In this document: one piece after another, positions 15,707 through 25,877 of the stretch | Position numbering within the stretch: position 1 is the stretch's first letter | Layout of the letters: each line of letters starts with the position of its first letter | Assembly: GCF_013911645.1 (NCBI RefSeq) | Contig: NZ_JACESV010000002.1 | Coordinates: 1-64,000, forward strand | Length of the DNA: 64,000 nucleotides | Reading direction: 5' to 3' | Source: Allomuricauda sp. | GTDB lineage: Bacteria; Bacteroidota; Bacteroidia; Flavobacteriales; Flavobacteriaceae | Translations under genes and position numbers: made by a program | Notes under the pieces: model-generated | Seen by the model: the letters and a program-made list of their open reading frames with translations, nothing else | Database searches by the model: none | Told to the model about the DNA's origin: nothing

Positions 15707-16507
15707 ATGAAAAGTAATTTTAAATACATATTAGGTCTTATTCTCCTAATTTTGGGAATTGTAGCTTGCGAGGACAACGACAAAAATCCGATCAATGTTT
15801 TTGAACTGGAAGATTCAGCAGCTCCTTATGTTAGGATTTTGTTGGATGAAACCATTGTTGCTAAAGGCGATTTGGCCAATTCCACGTTTTCTGGTACAGT
15901 TGACGACCCTAGCGACAATGTAGCTTCGTGGGATTTAAGCGTAACCTTGGAATCGGGCGGAGTCTCCACCGACACAGTACCGTTGGCAACAATAACGGAA
16001 TTTCCAAGTGACATTTCCATTCCCTATACCGATATCGCAAGTGCCCTGGGCATAACCGTTGATGATATTTCGGGGGGTGACTTTATCCGATTTTTAGGCA
16101 AATCCACTGGAGTTGATGGTACAGAAACTACTGCGGAAAACTATAGTGCCACCGTAACCGGACAGCCAGAACAGTTACAGGCCTTTAATTTTATAGTACT
16201 GGTCAAATGTTCCCCAATTTCCGGAACCACAGTTCCCGGGACTTGGGTAATTGATATGCAGGACCTTTATGGCGATGGATGGGATGGTGCCTTTGTTACT
16301 TTTGAAATTGATGGCGTAACTACGGACTATACTTTTACCGGAGGTGATGCAGCAACTTTCAATGTGGATGTACCAGAAGGAACAAGCTCATTGGTAATTT
16401 CCTATACCAGCGGCGCTTTCGAAGAAGAACATGTTTACACTATTGAAACACCGGATGGCGAAGTACTGGGACCTTTTGGGCCCAACCCGTCACCCTGTAT
16501 CAATTGA
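15707..16507 (+). CDS. Surface lipoprotein of the first SusCD operon
   Basis: 266 residues with a lipoprotein signal (GIVACEDN, Cys21), beta-rich throughout. Near residues 180-200 it has WVIDMQDLYGDGWDGAFVTF, a DxYGDGW(D/N)G motif common in secreted Bacteroidota proteins and probably a metal-stabilised beta sandwich. It lies 23 bases after SusD and is closed by a terminator, so it is the last member of the operon. Position suggests a surface binding protein for the same substrate; no enzymatic motif is seen. Confidence 0.8.
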   Translation: MKSNFKYILGLILLILGIVACEDNDKNPINVFELEDSAAPYVRILLDETIVAKGDLANSTFSGTVDDPSDNVASWDLSVTLESGGVSTDTVPLATITEFPSDISIPYTDIASALGITVDDISGGDFIRFLGKSTGVDGTETTAENYSATVTGQPEQLQAFNFIVLVKCSPISGTTVPGTWVIDMQDLYGDGWDGAFVTFEIDGVTTDYTFTGGDAATFNVDVPEGTSSLVISYTSGAFEEEHVYTIETPDGEVLGPFGPNPSPCIN

Positions 16508-16526
16508 TCTTTACATATTGTTCAAA

Positions 16527-16558
16527 AAAAGTCCCGACCTAAATGGATCGGGACTTTT
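16527..16558 (+). terminator. Intrinsic terminator
   Basis: AAAAGTCCCGA / TCGGGACTTTT stem with an eight-to-ten-base loop and flanking A and T runs, ending the first SusCD operon. Confidence 0.88.
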
Positions 16559-16798
16559 GTTTTTGGAACAAATAGGTTCTACTAAATCGGGAATGGTACT
16601 TGTAGTTGAGGATTTCCGCAAAAAATAATCCATCCACGTAATTTTAGCGTATATAAAAAGTAATCCTCATAACAGCCTTGAACCCAAAATATCTTTTCAA
16701 AAGTATTTGTTTCATTTTTTGAATGTATTTGAATTAGTCCAATCCTCAAGGCTGTTTTTCTTCCTCAGGTAATTCAAAATAGAATTAAGTAAAAATCC

Positions 16799-16832
16799 TT
16801 GCAACTTCTTCCTGCAATAGGACTTACCTTTG
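16799..16832 (+). promoter_or_regulatory. Bacteroidota promoter of the MFS gene
   Basis: TTG (16799-16801) and TACCTTTG (16825-16832), spaced 23 bases, match the TTG / TAnnTTTG consensus. Transcription should begin a few bases later, which rules out the TTG codon at 16830 as start. The rest of 16559-16798 shows no gene. Confidence 0.65.
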
Positions 16833-16850
16833 CGCTTTAAGAAAATAAGC

Positions 16851-18047
16851 TTGGACAACACTTCTCGATCAACCAACAAAAAAGCACTTTTATCTCTTGC
16901 CATAGGCGGTTTTGGTATAGGCCTAACGGAATTCGTGATTATGGGAATTCTTCCCAACATTGCTGAATCCATGGAAATTTCCATACCTAAAGCAGGACAT
17001 TTTATCGCCATCTACGCCTTGGGCGTGGTAATCGGTGCCCCTGTAATGGCTCGGATCACAAACAACTTAAACCCTAAAAAAACTTTGTTGTTCCTGATGT
17101 TGTGGTTTACGGTTTTCAATACCTTATCCGCATTTTCCGGCAACTATTGGGTCATGATGCTCTTTCGGTTTTTATCCGGAATGCCGCATGGTGCTTTTTT
17201 TGGTATAGGTGCCGTAGTATCGGGATATTTGGCCAAACCGGGCAAAGCGGCCCAAGCCATGGCCATTATGTTTTCCGGATTGACCATTGCCAATATTTTA
17301 GGAGTTCCTTTGGGTACCTATATTGGACAGGAATTACATTGGAGCTATTCGTTTATGCTGGTGGGCATTGCAGGTATTGCCACTTTATCCAGCCTTTATT
17401 TTTGGATGCCCAAAGAGGATTTGGAAGAAAAGGTCGATGACCCACACGCCAAAAGCGCATCACCAGGTTTAAAAAACAAAAAACTATGGGCCTTGATTGC
17501 TTTGACCACTGTGGGAACCGGTGGTTTTTTTGCTTGGTACAGCTACATTGCCCCTTTAGTGATCTCCGTAACAAAACTGCCCGAAGCAAACGTAGGATAC
17601 GTGATGATCGTGGCTGGGCTGGGAATGTTTTTTGGCAATTTTTTGGGAGCAAGGATGGTAGAAACATTCAACCCCGTAAAATCGGTGGTCATTAGCATGC
17701 TGTCCATGACGATCATCTTGATCCTCAACGCGCTTTTTGCCAGTAATGGCATTGCCATATTTGTCTTAAGCTTTTTTGTTGGGGTCATTACGTTTACCAT
17801 TGCAGCACCTATCCAAATTGCAATAATAAAAGCCGCGAAGGGTGCAGAAAAATTAGGTTCTTCCATGAACCAAAGCGCTTTTAACATGGGAAATGCCTCG
17901 GGTGCCTATTTTGGTGGACTGCCCATGGTTTTTGGTCTCGGGGTTAACTATGCCAGTGTTGTGGGAGGTATTTTGGCTTGCATTGGAGCCTGTATCGGAA
18001 TTGCAATCCTTTATATGGATAAACTTTCCAAAAAGAATAAAGGATAA
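16851..18047 (+). CDS. Major facilitator transporter, DHA1/AraJ type
   Basis: About 398 residues with 12 predicted membrane helices. The N-terminal GIGLTEFVIMGILPNIAESM and the loop MARITNNLNPKKTLL (DHA1 motif A position) place it in the AraJ/YdhP group of drug or sugar efflux pumps. The longer frame begins inside the promoter element, so I take the TTG at 16851 (MDNTSRSTNKK). It lies between two glycan loci with its own promoter. It may export or exchange sugars or small molecules; substrate unknown. Confidence 0.85.
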   Translation: MDNTSRSTNKKALLSLAIGGFGIGLTEFVIMGILPNIAESMEISIPKAGHFIAIYALGVVIGAPVMARITNNLNPKKTLLFLMLWFTVFNTLSAFSGNYWVMMLFRFLSGMPHGAFFGIGAVVSGYLAKPGKAAQAMAIMFSGLTIANILGVPLGTYIGQELHWSYSFMLVGIAGIATLSSLYFWMPKEDLEEKVDDPHAKSASPGLKNKKLWALIALTTVGTGGFFAWYSYIAPLVISVTKLPEANVGYVMIVAGLGMFFGNFLGARMVETFNPVKSVVISMLSMTIILILNALFASNGIAIFVLSFFVGVITFTIAAPIQIAIIKAAKGAEKLGSSMNQSAFNMGNASGAYFGGLPMVFGLGVNYASVVGGILACIGACIGIAILYMDKLSKKNKG

Positions 18048-18164
18048 AAAAATTCTTGCTGAAATAACACTTTGGAACAAAACCATTAAGCATCTAAAAA
18101 GAGCTCTAGTTTTATACTTAACTTTATCTTTATAAGTTTCGATGCATATTTAAAATAGTTCGGT

Positions 18165-20960
18165 TTGAAGCCCCACATTTTTTATTTTCTGTTGTTCTTT
18201 TGCTTCACCCTGGTGGGTCAAGAACTGCCGCCTATCCGAAATTATACCCCAAAAGAATACAGCGGGGAGTTTCAGAATTGGGGAATAACGCAATCCCCTT
18301 CAAAAAACATCTACGTGGCCAACCATACCAGCCTTATGGAGTTTGATGGGAGCAAATGGCATCAATATAAACTGCCAACCTCCCCCATAATTAGATCGGT
18401 AAAGGCAGTTGGGGATAAAATCTATACCGGCTCCTACCGTGAATTCGGCTTTTGGACAAAAATGACAAACGGTGAACTGACCTACACTTCATTATCCCAA
18501 AAAATGGAAATACCCATGGCCGAAGACGAAGAGTTCTGGGATATTTTGGTCGTGGACCAATGGATTCTTTTTCAATCCTTGGATAGAATTTATATTTATG
18601 ACAGTGCAGAGGATACTTTTAAAGTTATAAATGCAAATTCGGAAAAAGCGAACCTTAGCATTGTAAACGGTGATGTTTATTTCCAAATAGCCCGGAAAGG
18701 GCTGTTTACCATTCAAAATGGGGAGCCCAAATTGGTAAGTGACAACCAAGTTTTTACAGACCAACCCATTATTGGGCTATACACCATGGGCAATGATCTT
18801 TTGGTAATTACCGAAGGTTCCCGTTTTTACAAATATAATTCAGAAACCATCATGCCGTTGAAAACAGCTATGGATTCCATCAATGTAAAACTCTACAGCA
18901 GTATGCAACTTAAGGATGGTTCTTTTGTGCTGGGCAGCATTTCCAATGGTTTTTATCATCTTTCGCCAAACGGACAGACCATCATCCGGAACATTGACCA
19001 AGAAAAAGGGCTAAACAACAATACGGTATTAACACTTTTTGAGGATTCGGAAAATAATTTGTGGTTGGGGTTGGACAACGGTATTAGTGTCGTAAACCTT
19101 TACTCTCCCTTTAACGAATACGTGGACAAACTTGGGAACCTAGGTTTGGTTTATGCGGCCTTAAGCCACAAAGGGTACTTGTATTTGGGCACCAACCAAG
19201 GTCTGTTCTACCGCAAAACCGGTTCTGAGGATGCCTTTCGTATGATTGAAGGTACAGAAGGCCAAGTGTGGAACATTCAGCTTGTGGATTCCACTATTTT
19301 TTGTGGGCACAATAATGGTACGTTCGTTGTGGAAAATAACTTGGCTGAACTTATCTCTGATTTTCCGGGCACTTGGGGCGTAAAACCTATACAAAATCGT
19401 AAAAACTTACTTCTTCAAGGAAATTACAATGGGTTGAGTATACTCGAAAAGGTGCAAGGCTCATGGAGATTCCGAAATACCATTGATGGTTATACAATTT
19501 CCAGTCGTTTTTTTGAAATGGATTCGCTTGAGGTAGTCGTGGACCACGAAAAAAAAGGGCTATATTTTATTGAGCTGGAGCCGAACCTGAGAAAAGTTAA
19601 ACAAGTTACCAATAAGGAGCGAATCGGCCACAGTTCCAATATTTTCAGTTTTCAGGATAAACTCTATTACAAGACCAATGCAGGAATCTATAATATTGAT
19701 GGCGAAAACAACATCGTCCTGGACAGTACTTTGACCCAGTTGATTTTAGATGAAAATGATGGACAGGTCAGCATCATAATTCCTGAAAGTTCGGAACAAC
19801 GGTTGTGGTTCTTTACCAACGATGGCATCCAGTACGTTACCCAAAGTACACTTAGCAACAAACTGAGTGCCTCCCATATTTCCATACCCAAGGACATTAG
19901 GGCCAATTTGGGAGTTTCAGGTTTTGAAAATATTTCAAAAATATCCGATTACACTTACTTGATAGGAAGTTCCAACGGCTACGTATCCTTGGACCTTACC
20001 AGAGTGGAGCCCACGAACCAGCAAGTGCACATCAATTCGGTTTATTATGGGGATTACCAAGAAGTATCCTCCAAGGCATCTATTGACACAACAGGCACTT
20101 TTAAATACTCCAACAACAACGTTAGGTTGGAATTTAGCGTACCGGAATTCGATAAATACACCGAGGTAAAGTACCAGTATAAAATGGACAACGTATACGA
20201 TGATTGGAGCGAATGGTCCGAAAATACGGATGCCACATTCAAAAACCTATCTTTTGGTGATTATACCTTTACTGTAAGGGCCATGGTAGGCAGTACCATG
20301 AGCGAAAATACTTCTTCGTACAGTTTTAGCATATCCCGACCATGGTACCTTTCCAATCTTGCACTTATCCTTTATATGCTGTCCATTGCATTGCTGTTTG
20401 TACTTGTACACAGACTTTACAACAACTATTATCAAAAAAAACAAGAGTCCCTCATAAAAAGGAATAAAAAAGAATTGGAGCGCAGGGAACTGGAAGAAAA
20501 AGAACGAATTGCCAAAATACAGACGGAAAAACTCCAAAACGAAATTGACAGTAAAAACCGCGAGTTGGCCATTTCCACGATGAGCCTGGTAAAGAAAAAT
20601 AAATTCCTCTCTGCACTAAAAGCGCAACTCAGGGAAGTTCCCAGCAAGGATAAGAACATAAAATATGTAATCAAGGAAATAGACAGGAACATTAACAGCG
20701 AAGACGATTGGAAATTTTTCGAAGACGCATTCAATAATGCCGACAAAGACTTTTTAAAAAGAATAAAAACAAAACACGACAGCCTTACCAACAACGATCT
20801 TCGACTGTGCGCTTATTTAAGGTTAAACCTTTCCTCTAAAGAAATTGCACCATTGCTTAACATTTCTGTAAAAAGTGTGGAAATGAAACGTTACAGGCTC
20901 CGTAAAAAGTTTAACCTACCACACCACGACAACCTTATAGATTACATTTTAAACTTTTAA
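18165..20960 (+). CDS. Membrane-spanning sensor regulator with propeller, Y_Y_Y and LuxR-type HTH
   Basis: 931 residues from a TTG start that begins a clean signal peptide (KPHIFYFLLFFCFTLVGQEL). Periplasmic two-component-type propeller repeats (about 25-620, e.g. NNTVLTLFEDSENNLWLGLD), a Y_Y_Y domain (about 635-715, VKYQYKMDNVYDDWSEWSEN), one membrane helix (about 728-748), a coiled coil (755-815), and a C-terminal helix-turn-helix (865-931, NDLRLCAYLRLNLSSKEIAP, then SVKSVEMKRYRLRKK). There is no histidine kinase: the sensor is fused directly to DNA binding. Such proteins control adjacent SusCD loci by sensing oligosaccharides. Here the likely target is the SusC operon starting at 21235. 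Confidence 0.88.
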   Translation: MKPHIFYFLLFFCFTLVGQELPPIRNYTPKEYSGEFQNWGITQSPSKNIYVANHTSLMEFDGSKWHQYKLPTSPIIRSVKAVGDKIYTGSYREFGFWTKMTNGELTYTSLSQKMEIPMAEDEEFWDILVVDQWILFQSLDRIYIYDSAEDTFKVINANSEKANLSIVNGDVYFQIARKGLFTIQNGEPKLVSDNQVFTDQPIIGLYTMGNDLLVITEGSRFYKYNSETIMPLKTAMDSINVKLYSSMQLKDGSFVLGSISNGFYHLSPNGQTIIRNIDQEKGLNNNTVLTLFEDSENNLWLGLDNGISVVNLYSPFNEYVDKLGNLGLVYAALSHKGYLYLGTNQGLFYRKTGSEDAFRMIEGTEGQVWNIQLVDSTIFCGHNNGTFVVENNLAELISDFPGTWGVKPIQNRKNLLLQGNYNGLSILEKVQGSWRFRNTIDGYTISSRFFEMDSLEVVVDHEKKGLYFIELEPNLRKVKQVTNKERIGHSSNIFSFQDKLYYKTNAGIYNIDGENNIVLDSTLTQLILDENDGQVSIIIPESSEQRLWFFTNDGIQYVTQSTLSNKLSASHISIPKDIRANLGVSGFENISKISDYTYLIGSSNGYVSLDLTRVEPTNQQVHINSVYYGDYQEVSSKASIDTTGTFKYSNNNVRLEFSVPEFDKYTEVKYQYKMDNVYDDWSEWSENTDATFKNLSFGDYTFTVRAMVGSTMSENTSSYSFSISRPWYLSNLALILYMLSIALLFVLVHRLYNNYYQKKQESLIKRNKKELERRELEEKERIAKIQTEKLQNEIDSKNRELAISTMSLVKKNKFLSALKAQLREVPSKDKNIKYVIKEIDRNINSEDDWKFFEDAFNNADKDFLKRIKTKHDSLTNNDLRLCAYLRLNLSSKEIAPLLNISVKSVEMKRYRLRKKFNLPHHDNLIDYILNF

Positions 20961-21178
20961 TAAGCTCTACTTTTGCACATCATTGCCCTACAAACCTTAA
21001 AATTACCTCTACAATAACTCTACATATCCTCATTTTGTTCCGTTTTACCACATTGTTCAGGATGATTGCAAAAACGCTAAATATTTTAAAATCCTCATAT
21101 TTTATAGGGTTTGAGTGATAAAAAATCAATTTTACCCCTTTCCAATTAACAATGTAGGTTTTTTATAGAGGTACATCA

Positions 21179-21211
21179 TTTGTTAACAAGACGTTAAGCC
21201 ATATACCTTTA
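21179..21211 (+). promoter_or_regulatory. Promoter of the GH16 glycan locus
   Basis: TTTG (21179-21182), 21 bases, TACCTTTA (21204-21211), 24 bases before the SusC ATG. TTTGTTAAC also occurs at the membrane AraC promoter (8182). The remainder of 20961-21178 shows no gene. Confidence 0.6.
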
Positions 21212-21234
21212 ACTCAAATTAAATTCACTCAAAA

Positions 21235-24213
21235 ATGAGATATGGCATTTTAACCTTAATGGTACTTTTATGTACTGCTTATGGATATTCACAAACAAAA
21301 ACTGTTACCGGCACCGTTTCTGATAATATTGGGCCCATGCCGGGTGTTAACGTACTTGTTAAGGGAACAACCAATGGGGTTGTCACCGATTTTGATGGTG
21401 AATTTACCATTGACGATGTTTCCAATGAAGACATCTTAGTTTTCAGCTACATTGGTTTTGTGACCCAGGAGGTTCCTGTCGGGACCCAGGAGGAAATCAA
21501 CATTGTATTGAATGAAGATACCCAAGCCCTCGACGAAGTAGTTGTTGTGGGATATGGTACCCAAAAGAAAAGTAATGTAATCGGATCTGTGGCCAGTGTT
21601 GAAGTAGAGGAAGCCACCAATGTACCCACAACAAACGTATCCGAAATGTTAAGAGGTAGAGCGGCAGGGGTTCAAGTAAACTTGGGCGATGCACGGCCAG
21701 GAGGTAATTCCAATATCGTAATCAGGGGTAATGTATCCGTTGCACCCGGCGGAAACTCTCCGCTGATCATCGTAGATGGACTTCCTTTTGACAACCTAAA
21801 TGATGTGGCTCCCGATGACATTGCCAACATTGAAATATTGAAAGATGCATCCTCAACGGCCATTTACGGTTCCCGAGCATCCAACGGTGTAATCTTGGTG
21901 ACTACAAAATCAGGAAAAGTAGGAAAGGCAACCATAGATTACCATGGATATACCACCGTACAAACCTTGACCAAAAACTTCAACCAATATACTGGACAGC
22001 AATTTATCGACCTAAGAAGAGAAGCTAACAGAAATAGGTTTACCGGGGATTACCTGAACGATGAGAACATTTTCTCGCCATTTGAGCTGGAGGCCATAGA
22101 AAACCAAAACTTTGTGGATTGGGAAGACTTGGTGCTTCAAGATGCCATTATCCAGAGCCATTCGCTTAGTTTTTCGGCAGGTAGCGAAAAAACGAAGGTC
22201 TTTTCAAGTGTAAATTACTTTTCGCAAGAAGGTATTATTCCCAATTCGGGTTTTGACAGAGGCACATTTAAACTAAACTTAGAACAAAAAATATCCGATA
22301 AGTTATTGTTCCGTGGAATAATCAACTATCAAAATGCAAAACAGGACAGGGAAACAGGTGGAATCAACTTTACCACAATTACTCCACTGGCACAACCTTA
22401 TACAGCAGATGGCGAGCTCCAGAAATTCTACTTGGGGCCATCCAACACAGCAGTCAACCCATTGTGGGACCAAAGAGAGTCTGTGGATGAGACCAAAATC
22501 AACCTTACGGATATAAACCTGAGCCTTATTTATGACATTGCACCAAACCTGAGCTATACCCTAAAAACGTTTTTAAGGAACCGTAACTCCAACCAAGGTG
22601 TTTACAGGTCTTCTCTTCACTCCGCTGGGGATGAAGGAATTGATGGAATCGGAGTATTATCCAACACCCTGTTCAAACAGGTGCTGGTAGAAAATATTTT
22701 GAACTATACACCACAAATCCATGATGATCATAGTTTGGACTTAACGGCTGTTCACGCATTTGATGAACGCCGTACCGAGTACACCCAATTGGACAAATCC
22801 GGCTTTACCAACGATGCCTTACGCTTTAACGGAAATGCCACCAACCTGCTAAACAACGTAAGGGATGTTTCTCAACGTAGGCTTTTGTCCTTCTTGGGCA
22901 GGGTACGATATGGTTATCTGGACAGATATCTTTTGGAGGCCACCGCTCGTGCCGATGGTGCTTCGGTATTTGCCGAAAACAACAAATGGGGTTTTTTCCC
23001 GGCAGTGTCCGTAGCATGGAAAATGCACATGGAACCTTTTATGGCTGATGTAGATGCCATCAACGAAATGAAGTTTAGGGTAAGCTACGGTGCCACGGGT
23101 AACCAGGGAATCAACCCTTTGGAATCTTTGGGCGTTGCGGACGACCTACCTTATGTTTTTGGAGATGAAACAGTGGCCGGCGCCACAGCATCGTCTCGTT
23201 TGCCCAACCCAAACCTAAAATGGGAGACCACAACAACTTTGAATGCAGGTGTGGATTTCAGGTTGTTCAACAATTTTTTCCAAGGAACTTTTGAATACTA
23301 CAAAGCCAACACCAACGACCTATTATTGGATAGATCCATAGCAGGAACCACCGGATTCAATGTAATCCGGTTTAATTCCGGTGAATTGCAAAACCAAGGT
23401 ATTGAAGCCTCTTTGACCTCGAACATTATTCGTAAAGAGAACTTTAGTTGGTCTTTGGGGATGGTTTTCTCCAGAAACAGAAACAAAGTAATCTCATTGA
23501 CAGGAGAACTGGATGATAATGGCAACCCCATCGACATAACCGATATTGCATCGGGAAGGCGTTTATCCGTAGGGCAGTCCATCAACAACATTTGGCTCCC
23601 CAAATATGATGGTATATACCAAGAAGGTGATGATATTGCAGGGTCAGGAAACCCATTGGCCCAGCCCGGTGATGTCCGCGTGGTGGACCAGGATGGAAAT
23701 GGACAGATAGACAATCGCGATAACGTATTCACAAATACCGATCCCGATTGGTATGGTTCCATTACCAACACCATTACCTACAAGAACTTTGATCTGTTTG
23801 CCGATATTTATATTGTTCAAGGAGCAACAAACCTAAACCCTGTTCTTGCCAATGGAGAACTTTGGAAGGGTGCCATAAACGGGATCAGAACCAAATATTA
23901 CACACCGGAATATCCATCTACCGAATACCCAAGACCAAAGCCGGATACACACTTGCACCTGTTCCCTTTTGCTGTGAGGGATGCATCTTATGTGAGGTTG
24001 AGAACCCTTACTTTGGGATACAACATACCCAAAGATGCCTTCTCCAAGCTTGGGTTGCAACGGGCCAAAGTATACCTCACGGGGACCAACCTGTTCACTT
24101 TTACCGATTTTAGATCGTACAGCCCGGAACAAACCCCACTAAACAATGACCAAAGTGGCTCTGCATTCCCTGAGACCAGAAACATAACCCTAGGTGTAAA
24201 ATTAGGATTCTAA
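21235..24213 (+). CDS. SusC-type TonB-dependent transporter of the beta-glucan locus
   Basis: 992 residues with a signal peptide ending at AYGYSQTK, a carboxypeptidase-regulatory-like domain (about 21-100, VTGTVSDNIGPMPGVNVLVK), a TonB plug beginning at DEVVVVGYGTQKKSNVIGSV and containing IEILKDASSTAIYGSRASNG, then a barrel ending ETRNITLGVKLGF. It differs clearly from the SusC at 10695. It imports the oligosaccharides released by the surface enzyme of this operon; the GH16 downstream suggests laminarin-type beta-1,3-glucan. First gene of a four-gene operon. Confidence 0.95.
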   Translation: MRYGILTLMVLLCTAYGYSQTKTVTGTVSDNIGPMPGVNVLVKGTTNGVVTDFDGEFTIDDVSNEDILVFSYIGFVTQEVPVGTQEEINIVLNEDTQALDEVVVVGYGTQKKSNVIGSVASVEVEEATNVPTTNVSEMLRGRAAGVQVNLGDARPGGNSNIVIRGNVSVAPGGNSPLIIVDGLPFDNLNDVAPDDIANIEILKDASSTAIYGSRASNGVILVTTKSGKVGKATIDYHGYTTVQTLTKNFNQYTGQQFIDLRREANRNRFTGDYLNDENIFSPFELEAIENQNFVDWEDLVLQDAIIQSHSLSFSAGSEKTKVFSSVNYFSQEGIIPNSGFDRGTFKLNLEQKISDKLLFRGIINYQNAKQDRETGGINFTTITPLAQPYTADGELQKFYLGPSNTAVNPLWDQRESVDETKINLTDINLSLIYDIAPNLSYTLKTFLRNRNSNQGVYRSSLHSAGDEGIDGIGVLSNTLFKQVLVENILNYTPQIHDDHSLDLTAVHAFDERRTEYTQLDKSGFTNDALRFNGNATNLLNNVRDVSQRRLLSFLGRVRYGYLDRYLLEATARADGASVFAENNKWGFFPAVSVAWKMHMEPFMADVDAINEMKFRVSYGATGNQGINPLESLGVADDLPYVFGDETVAGATASSRLPNPNLKWETTTTLNAGVDFRLFNNFFQGTFEYYKANTNDLLLDRSIAGTTGFNVIRFNSGELQNQGIEASLTSNIIRKENFSWSLGMVFSRNRNKVISLTGELDDNGNPIDITDIASGRRLSVGQSINNIWLPKYDGIYQEGDDIAGSGNPLAQPGDVRVVDQDGNGQIDNRDNVFTNTDPDWYGSITNTITYKNFDLFADIYIVQGATNLNPVLANGELWKGAINGIRTKYYTPEYPSTEYPRPKPDTHLHLFPFAVRDASYVRLRTLTLGYNIPKDAFSKLGLQRAKVYLTGTNLFTFTDFRSYSPEQTPLNNDQSGSAFPETRNITLGVKLGF

Positions 24214-24223
24214 AAAAATTGTC

Positions 24224-25840
24224 ATGAAAACCATATTTCAATATTTAACATCAAAAAGAATATGTGCAATACTACTTGCTATTGCAACATTTACATCGTG
24301 CGAAAAGGATTTGTTGGAGGATGAACTGTTATCCAACACCTCTGTCGATTTTCTATACTCCACGCCCGAAGGTTTGGAGAACGCCGTTGTAGGCCTGTAC
24401 ACCCTCAACAGAAACTTATACCAAGACTTGAGCCTAAATGGTACTTATCCTCTAATTCCACAAGCCAAAAGTGATCTTGGGGTTGGGATTACAGGGGAGG
24501 TTTCTTTATACAGCCGTTTGCTTTGGGGGGCTAGTCTAGGGGATTTCGGTACTACCTCGGGAATTAATGCATACTGGGTCAACTACTATAAAATAGTGGA
24601 TAGGGCCAACGCTGTGATTCAGGGAGCAGAAAATTTGGAAGATATCGAGGAAGGCAGAAAAAATCAGATTCTTGCTGAGGCCAAATGCATGAGGGCCCAT
24701 GCCTACTTTACCTTGTACCGCCTTTTTAACAACATCTTCATCACCACGGAGCCCACTACCCCAGAAAATGCCTTTGATGTACCACAGGACAAATCTTCGG
24801 AAGAAGAAATCTTTTCGCTATTGCGTTCCGATTTGGATTTTGCCATAGACAATTTGGATTATTCCACGGCACAATTTGGACGTTGGGGACAGGGAGCCGC
24901 AAGACATCTCAGAGCAAAAGTGGCCATGTGGGAAAACGATTGGACAGAAGCCGCTGCCCAAACCGATGCCTTGATCACTAGTGGAAGTCATAGTTTGACC
25001 ACTACCACGGCAGAAGTATTTGCCGGTGAACTTAATCATCCTGAGACTCTCTTTGCAATCAACTTTGAAAGAGAAACCATTGGTGGCGGGAGTCCACATA
25101 TCTTGAACTGGAACATGGTCTCCTCCTATGCCGATGCACCAGGCCTTGTTCAATCCGTAGAGAATGGCGGTGCGGGAGCGGGATTCATTTCATTAAACCA
25201 ATACACCATCGACCTGCTCAATGAGGATCCGAACGATGACCGAAAAAACAACACCTATTACATTTTTGAGTATGCCTACAACGACGAAACTGCTTTACCG
25301 GAAGGGAAAGAGTTAGGCGACCCATTGGATTTGTACGAAAACAGTGAAACGGACCAAAACGAGTTTATGCTCTATTACAGAAGGCAGAACCCGGGCATCC
25401 TTAAATTTTTTGATGAAACCGTGGAACCTACAGACAGAAATCATTTTAAAAATATTATGATCTACAGGTTGGCCGAAACCTATTTGATCGGTGCCGAGGC
25501 CCACATGATGCTGAACAACACCACCAAAGCCCTTGAGTACCTAAATACAGTGCGAACAAGGGCAAATGCAGCTACTGTAAACAGTATCGACCTTGAAATT
25601 ATTCTGGAAGAGAGAGCAAGAGAGTTAGCCTTTGAGGGGCAGCGCTGGTTTACCTTAAAACGTACCGGATTGTTGTACGAGTATCTTTTGGACCATATGA
25701 ACAATGATAACATGAACGAGTCCTATCCTGAAGGAAATCCAAAGGATATTCTAAGGGAATACATGCAAAACTGGCCCATTCCACAACAACAAATGGACCT
25801 TTTGGGACCAAACTACCCACAGAACGACGGGTATAACTAA
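24224..25840 (+). CDS. SusD-type glycan-binding lipoprotein
   Basis: 538 residues with a lipoprotein signal (TFTSCEKD, Cys26) and the classical RagB/SusD fold: N-terminal SusD-like part (about 40-210, with EAKCMRAHAYFTLYRLFNNI) and C-terminal RagB part (about 290-538, RLAETYLIGAEAHMMLNNTT, then RARELAFEGQRWFTLKRTG). The distance of 10 bases from SusC and the usual pairing make it the lid of that transporter. Followed by the repeat lipoprotein and GH16. Confidence 0.94.
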   Translation: MKTIFQYLTSKRICAILLAIATFTSCEKDLLEDELLSNTSVDFLYSTPEGLENAVVGLYTLNRNLYQDLSLNGTYPLIPQAKSDLGVGITGEVSLYSRLLWGASLGDFGTTSGINAYWVNYYKIVDRANAVIQGAENLEDIEEGRKNQILAEAKCMRAHAYFTLYRLFNNIFITTEPTTPENAFDVPQDKSSEEEIFSLLRSDLDFAIDNLDYSTAQFGRWGQGAARHLRAKVAMWENDWTEAAAQTDALITSGSHSLTTTTAEVFAGELNHPETLFAINFERETIGGGSPHILNWNMVSSYADAPGLVQSVENGGAGAGFISLNQYTIDLLNEDPNDDRKNNTYYIFEYAYNDETALPEGKELGDPLDLYENSETDQNEFMLYYRRQNPGILKFFDETVEPTDRNHFKNIMIYRLAETYLIGAEAHMMLNNTTKALEYLNTVRTRANAATVNSIDLEIILEERARELAFEGQRWFTLKRTGLLYEYLLDHMNNDNMNESYPEGNPKDILREYMQNWPIPQQQMDLLGPNYPQNDGYN

Positions 25841-25877
25841 ATCGGCACTAACTAGAATTAACTTATAACATTGAAAA

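Noticed and set aside
16830-16850. Upstream TTG start of the MFS gene
   Set aside because: The codon lies inside the promoter TAnnTTTG element; the TTG at 16851 is preferred.
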